From an uncultured Clostridia bacterium (lineage in GTDB: Bacteria > Bacillota > Clostridia > TANB77 > CAG-508), in NCBI GenBank assembly GCA_944393485.1, contig CALYAJ010000016.1, positions 1 through 37,256 on the forward strand: a stretch of DNA of 37,256 nucleotides. The letters are read 5' to 3'. Each line of letters opens with the position of its first letter. Position 1 is the stretch's first letter. The notes beneath the pieces are model-generated. The model saw only the letters and a program-made list of their open reading frames with translations. It was not told the origin of the DNA and did not search any database. Below are positions 33,793-37,256 of the stretch, piece after piece. Both the position numbers and the translations under genes were made by a program.

Positions 33793-33844
33793 AACATTTA
33801 CCTCCTATATTTTTGTATATTATATCATAGTTTATAAATTTATA

Positions 33845-34837
33845 CTATTTATTTTGTGGAATAATATAATCTCTATTTTTAGCTATATGTATTCTTGCAT
33901 CTTTAATATCAGCTGATTTTAATTTCATTGCCATTTCACCAATCTTTTTTAGTATCTGATCATCAATTAATAAATTATTAACATTTATATTTGCCTCACC
34001 ATTTATATATCTTAATCTGCCATTATGAATTCCATCTTTAATTAAAGCAATTCCTTCTTCCTCATTCTTAGCATTTTTAATGTTATTACCTTCATTTGTT
34101 AAATTAATATCACAAAAAATTTGATTATGTCTTACAAGATCTGTAACATCTCTAATTACTACTGGTTCTCCTATAACTTGCTTCTTATCATTTAAATCTA
34201 CTTCTTCATTTGAGACCCATTCATCATCAAATATAAAATGCGGATAACCTTCACTATCTTTTCTAATAGCAACTACTGGCAGAAATTTTAGAGGACTAAT
34301 TAAATATGCATAATTTGGTTCTCTTAAATATACATGATTATTTCCTTGCTCATCTTGTTCCACTATCATATTATCTCCACCAAAAACATAGTCGTTCTCT
34401 TTAGTAAATTTTATTATTCCTTCAGGCTTTCTTGCAATATAAATATTAGTACCATCAACCGGTAAAGAAGATGCAAATACCCAATCATCTCTCTCATCTT
34501 CATATTGATTTAAAGCTTTAATAGATCTTTTTATTTTTCCATCTTGCATATTTTCTGGAGGGACTTCTGAAATATGTGTAAGAACTTCTCCATTTTCAAT
34601 TAATATATCTCTTATACCTATTTTATATTGATTAATTAATTCGAAAATCTGCGCTGTATCTTTATCCATAGCTTTTAAATCTATTCTAACAGTAGAATGC
34701 TCATCTTCCTGACATAAACCATGATAATAATTTAAAATTCTTAATGCATCTTCTATTGCTTTATGTGATTGAGATTTTAATCGTTCAGTATATTGTTTTT
34801 TTAATTCTTTTAACTTTTCATTTGTTGTTTCTTTCAT
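33845..34837 (-). CDS. Uncharacterised protein, 330 aa
   Basis: I do not recognise this protein. It opens with a charged helix (about residues 1-40), then mixed alpha/beta sequence. Segments that stand out are DWVFASSLPVDGTNIYIARK, YAYLISPLKFLPVVAI and the C-terminal KSADIKDARIHIAKNRDYII. No signal peptide, membrane helix or metal motif is seen. An upstream start at 34867 would give 340 residues, but AGGTGAT lies just ahead of the ATG at 34837 (MKETTNEKL), which I prefer. It follows pfk with a degenerate palindrome between. Confidence 0.7.
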   Translation of the reverse strand: MKETTNEKLKELKKQYTERLKSQSHKAIEDALRILNYYHGLCQEDEHSTVRIDLKAMDKDTAQIFELINQYKIGIRDILIENGEVLTHISEVPPENMQDGKIKRSIKALNQYEDERDDWVFASSLPVDGTNIYIARKPEGIIKFTKENDYVFGGDNMIVEQDEQGNNHVYLREPNYAYLISPLKFLPVVAIRKDSEGYPHFIFDDEWVSNEEVDLNDKKQVIGEPVVIRDVTDLVRHNQIFCDINLTNEGNNIKNAKNEEEGIALIKDGIHNGRLRYINGEANINVNNLLIDDQILKKIGEMAMKLKSADIKDARIHIAKNRDYIIPQNK

Positions 34838-34858
34838 TCTATCACCTACATATAAATA

Positions 34859-34899
34859 TAAGGACATCCCTTAAAAATAAAAGAGTGTCCCTAAAGTTC
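34859..34899. repeat. Degenerate copy of the GAACTTTA palindrome
   Basis: GTCCCTAAAGTTC at 34887-34899 is identical to the last 13 bases of the right repeat, and TAAGGAC at 34859-34865 matches the other arm. About 21 bases separate them. It looks like a decayed or interrupted member of the same repeat family. Confidence 0.6.
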
Positions 34900-34902
34900 T
34901 AA

Positions 34903-36045
34903 TTAATCACCTAAACAAATTCCAATATCTCTTGCTGTTTTTACTAAATCATCATCCATTGTAACATATCTAACATTACTTTCTGCTGTACCACCTTGAA
35001 CAGCACCAATCTCTTTATTTTCTCCAACAACATCTTCTAATGAAACATAATCTAATTTTCCATTTTTTATAACTGTTAAAACTCCAAATTTTCCTTCCAT
35101 TGCAAGTTCCATTGCTTTCGCTCCATATTTTGTAGATAGAACTCTATCATAAGCAGTTGGAGTTCCTCCTCTTTGCATATAACCCAAAATTGTACATCTA
35201 GAATCTAAACCTGTTAATTCTTTAAGTTCTTTTGCAACTCTATTTCCTTCTCCACCAAATTTTACACTTATTCCAGCTTTGCTATCTATTCCTTCTGCTG
35301 CATGTGTTGTTTGTTCTGCATTTATTGGATGTGCTCCTTCTGATACAACAACAACACTAAATCTTTTTCCATTTTCTTTTCTCTTATTTATTGCTTCTGC
35401 CGCTTTATTAATATCATATGGTATTTCTGGAATTAAAGCTACATCTGCTCCACCAGAAATAGCAGATTCTAATGCAATCCATCCTGCAAATCTACCCATA
35501 ACTTCAAGAACCATAATTCTGTCATGTGTTTCTGCAGTTGTGTGCAATCTATCTATTGCTTCTGTTGCAACATGTACAGCTGTATTATATCCAAATGTAA
35601 TATCTGTACACGCAACATCATTATCTATTGTTTTTGGAACACCTATTGTATTAATTCCTTTTAAAAATAAATCTCTTGCAGATTTTTGTGTACTATCTCC
35701 ACCTAATGTAAATACACAGTCAAATCCTGCTTCTTTTACATTTTTTACACATTGATCTGATAAATCTTCATATGTAACTGTTCCATCTTCATGTTCTACT
35801 TTATAGTGGAATACTATTGCATTTGTAGATGAACCTATAATAGAACCACCTTTTGTTAATATTCCTGAAGCTTTTTCGCTTCCATCTAAACGTATATAAT
35901 TATTATTTACTAAACCTCTATAACCATCAATATAACCATAACATTCAATTCCATTTGTTTCACAAGTTTTCTTAATTGCTCTTATAACAGCATTAAAACC
36001 TGAACAATCTCCACCATTTGCTAAAATTGCTACTTTTTTAATCAT
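34903..36045 (-). CDS. 6-phosphofructokinase, group III-like
   Basis: Phosphorylates fructose 6-phosphate in glycolysis, with ATP or pyrophosphate. The 380-residue length and text match the 'mixed-substrate' group III PFKs: ILANGGDCSGFNAVIR (7-22), GGDST (115-119), IGVPKTIDNDV (134-144, catalytic D141), FGYNTAVHVATEAIDRLHTT and VMGRFAGWIALESAISGGAD. The residue at E. coli position 104 is Ser118 (Gly in ATP enzymes, Asp in PPi enzymes) and position 124 is Lys138 (Gly in E. coli, Lys in PPi enzymes), so the phosphate donor is not obvious. GGGAGG precedes the ATG. It follows trmL in an apparent two-gene unit. Confidence 0.93.
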   Translation of the reverse strand: MIKKVAILANGGDCSGFNAVIRAIKKTCETNGIECYGYIDGYRGLVNNNYIRLDGSEKASGILTKGGSIIGSSTNAIVFHYKVEHEDGTVTYEDLSDQCVKNVKEAGFDCVFTLGGDSTQKSARDLFLKGINTIGVPKTIDNDVACTDITFGYNTAVHVATEAIDRLHTTAETHDRIMVLEVMGRFAGWIALESAISGGADVALIPEIPYDINKAAEAINKRKENGKRFSVVVVSEGAHPINAEQTTHAAEGIDSKAGISVKFGGEGNRVAKELKELTGLDSRCTILGYMQRGGTPTAYDRVLSTKYGAKAMELAMEGKFGVLTVIKNGKLDYVSLEDVVGENKEIGAVQGGTAESNVRYVTMDDDLVKTARDIGICLGD

Positions 36046-36086
36046 TTAAAAAACCTCCCTAATTAATTAGCCATTATAAACTCGGC

Positions 36087-36590
36087 TTAATTTTCCAATA
36101 ATCTTTCACTTGTTTCTTTTAAGTGATCAAAATTAGTATGTCTTAAAACTTCATATGCAAGTATTGCAACAGCATTAGATAAGTTTAAACATCTAATTCC
36201 ATCTATCATTGGAATTCTCATAGTTTTATCAATATATTTTTTCATTATATCTTCTGGTAAACCTTTTGTTTCTTTTCCAAATAATAAAAATACTTCATCC
36301 ATATCTTCATATTTTGGTTCATCATATCTATGTGTACCTTTTGATGTAATAAAAAACATATTTGTTTGTAAAGGATCATATTTTTTAAGAAATTCTGTAA
36401 AAGAAATATGTTTTTCTATTTCTAGTTTATCCCAGTAGTCTAAACCTGCTCTTTTTAAATATCTGTCTGATATTTGAAAGCCTAATGGTTCTACTAAATG
36501 TAATTTTGCACCTGTTGCAGTACAAGTTCTAACAATGTTTCCTGTATTTTGTGGTATTTCTGGTTCTACTAGTACAATATTTAATTTCAT
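36087..36590 (-). CDS. trmL: tRNA (cytidine(34)-2'-O)-methyltransferase
   Basis: SPOUT-class enzyme that 2'-O-methylates the wobble base of tRNA(Leu). The 167-residue product has the N-terminal VLVEPEIPQNTGNIVRTCTAT (6-26) and LHLVEPLGFQISDRYLKRAGLDYW. The knot motifs are LLFGKETKGLPEDI and the C-terminal MRIPMIDGIRCLNLSNAVAI. Length and motifs fit TrmL closely. Ribosome binding site AAGGAGG. First gene ahead of pfk, about 41 bases apart, from the promoter at 36616-36644. Confidence 0.95.
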   Translation of the reverse strand: MKLNIVLVEPEIPQNTGNIVRTCTATGAKLHLVEPLGFQISDRYLKRAGLDYWDKLEIEKHISFTEFLKKYDPLQTNMFFITSKGTHRYDEPKYEDMDEVFLLFGKETKGLPEDIMKKYIDKTMRIPMIDGIRCLNLSNAVAILAYEVLRHTNFDHLKETSERLLEN

Positions 36591-36615
36591 TTATATGCCT
36601 CCTTATGCAAATTCT

Positions 36616-36644
36616 ATAATATCAATTATGTATTTTTATTTCAA
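36616..36644 (-). promoter_or_regulatory. Sigma-A promoter of trmL-pfk
   Basis: Minus strand TTGAAA, a 17-base spacer and TATTAT, with TG one base upstream of the -10. Confidence 0.7.
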
Positions 36645-36729
36645 GTGTTTTGGAATATTTTTTTGATTTTGTATAATTCCAGTATATTTTTTAGTTTATA
36701 TAAAATTCTATTCTATATAAATTAAAAAA

Positions 36730-36750
36730 CGGAGGTCTAAATTACCTCCG
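36730..36750 (-). terminator. Terminator of the small membrane protein gene
   Basis: CGGAGGT and ACCTCCG pair perfectly around 7 nt, followed by TTTTTT on the minus strand. Confidence 0.92.
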
Positions 36751-36776
36751 ACTTTCTCTTGCATTATTTTTTTTTA

Positions 36777-37076
36777 TTAACCTTTAATCTTTTTTGGATT
36801 TGACTCCCAAAAAAGTTCTTCAGCCACATTTGCAATTAATATGCAAAATGCTATTGTGAGCAATAAGAATTTTACTCCATAATTGCTCATTTCGATGTAT
36901 TTGTTTAAATACATCAAAAACATTTTTGCCATGCACATTCCTCCAAATGCACATGAAATGCCGGTCATAATAGCTGAAAATGCTCTTAATCTCCGGCTGT
37001 AGCTTTCAACATACGATGCATAGAATGCATAGTACATTATAAAAGATGCTATAACTAAAATAATTGTATTTTTCAT
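36777..37076 (-). CDS. Small membrane protein, 99 aa
   Basis: I do not recognise this protein. Three predicted membrane helices: about residues 3-21 (NTIILVIASFIMYYAFYASY), 32-55 (AFSAIMTGISCAFGGMCMAKMF) and 66-85 (VKFLLLTIAFCILIANVAEELF). It has short loops and a basic C-terminus (NPKKIKG). An upstream start at 37103 is possible, but GGAGGGG lies between it and the ATG at 37076 (MKNTIIL), which I use. Single-gene unit with its own promoter and terminator. Less AT-biased than neighbours, so possibly accessory. Confidence 0.7.
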   Translation of the reverse strand: MKNTIILVIASFIMYYAFYASYVESYSRRLRAFSAIMTGISCAFGGMCMAKMFLMYLNKYIEMSNYGVKFLLLTIAFCILIANVAEELFWESNPKKIKG

Positions 37077-37136
37077 TAATTGCCCCTCCATTTTTCTATG
37101 CAAGAGAAAGATTTTGTGTTTACGGGTTTCTATTGT

Positions 37137-37165
37137 ATTATATCATTTTATGTAACATTTTTCAA
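37137..37165 (-). promoter_or_regulatory. Sigma-A promoter of the small membrane protein gene
   Basis: Minus strand TTGAAA, a 17-base spacer and TATAAT, about 55 bases before the ATG. Nothing else is seen from here to the window end. Confidence 0.75.
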
Positions 37166-37256
37166 ATTGCTTAAAAATACGATAGTGTCAATTTATTTCG
37201 GGAAAATTATTTAAAAATTTTTCACCCTCAAAATTGCTCTATAAATAAACTGTTCT

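Noticed and set aside
35279-35755. 158-codon + strand frame opposite pfk
   Set aside because: Antisense shadow of pfk; no start signals and no recognisable protein features.

Overview
The window is very AT-rich (codons mostly end in A or T, intergenic DNA is almost all A/T). Its gene content fits a low-GC, endospore-forming member of the Clostridia. The spore evidence is yabP, a yabQ homologue, dpaB (dipicolinate synthase B) and Spo0A-like boxes. The central-metabolism genes (asnS, rho, ackA-pta, ispG, trmB, tsaC/sua5, trmL, group III-like pfk) point to chromosome rather than plasmid. I saw no rRNA, tRNA, CRISPR array or recognisable transposase. The exact lineage cannot be fixed from this sequence alone.

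Layout. 1-1257: mostly non-coding DNA around one small orphan gene. 1258-4138: asnS (+) convergent with rho (-). 4397-5441: a cluster read right to left as yabP > yabQ > divIC-like, in which yabQ carries a one-base frameshift and was recoverable only by joining two frames. 5543-7372: a large non-canonical DnaB-type ATPase. 7585-10242: lemA divergent from a DUF3137-like membrane protein gene and a Xer-type recombinase. 10294-13492: dpaB with a stop-adjacent small gene, then pta-ackA. 13563-16905: trmB-ispG-transglutaminase-like-S51 peptidase operon. 17024-19354: a DUF6514-like gene behind Spo0A-like boxes, a probable inactive peptidase-MA protein and tsaC. 19542-20795: two accessory genes of unknown function with richer base composition. 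20928-23280: ABC-2 exporter. 23388-24236: polysaccharide deacetylase. 24229-27807: a tight five-gene operon (two unknowns, GNAT acetyltransferase, sirtuin, DUF362 ferredoxin). 27961-29559: ABC exporter. 29569-31113: YtcJ-like amidohydrolase. 31170-33593: two tandem DUF3419-like methyltransferase genes lying between exact inverted copies of a 32-nt near-palindrome, with a 48-residue basic protein gene just outside. 33845-36590: an unknown gene, pfk and trmL. 36777-37076: a small membrane protein.

How it fits together. Housekeeping and sporulation genes alternate with short accessory islands. The islands stand out by better GC, near-consensus sigma-A promoters (for example TTGACA-17-TATAAT at 33502-33530), private terminators and palindromic repeats. 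The most unusual candidate is the palindrome-bounded methyltransferase pair. Other points worth checking are the frameshifted yabQ, the dpaB without an adjacent dpaA, the acetyltransferase/sirtuin operon, the DnaB-like ATPase and an internally duplicated accessory protein.
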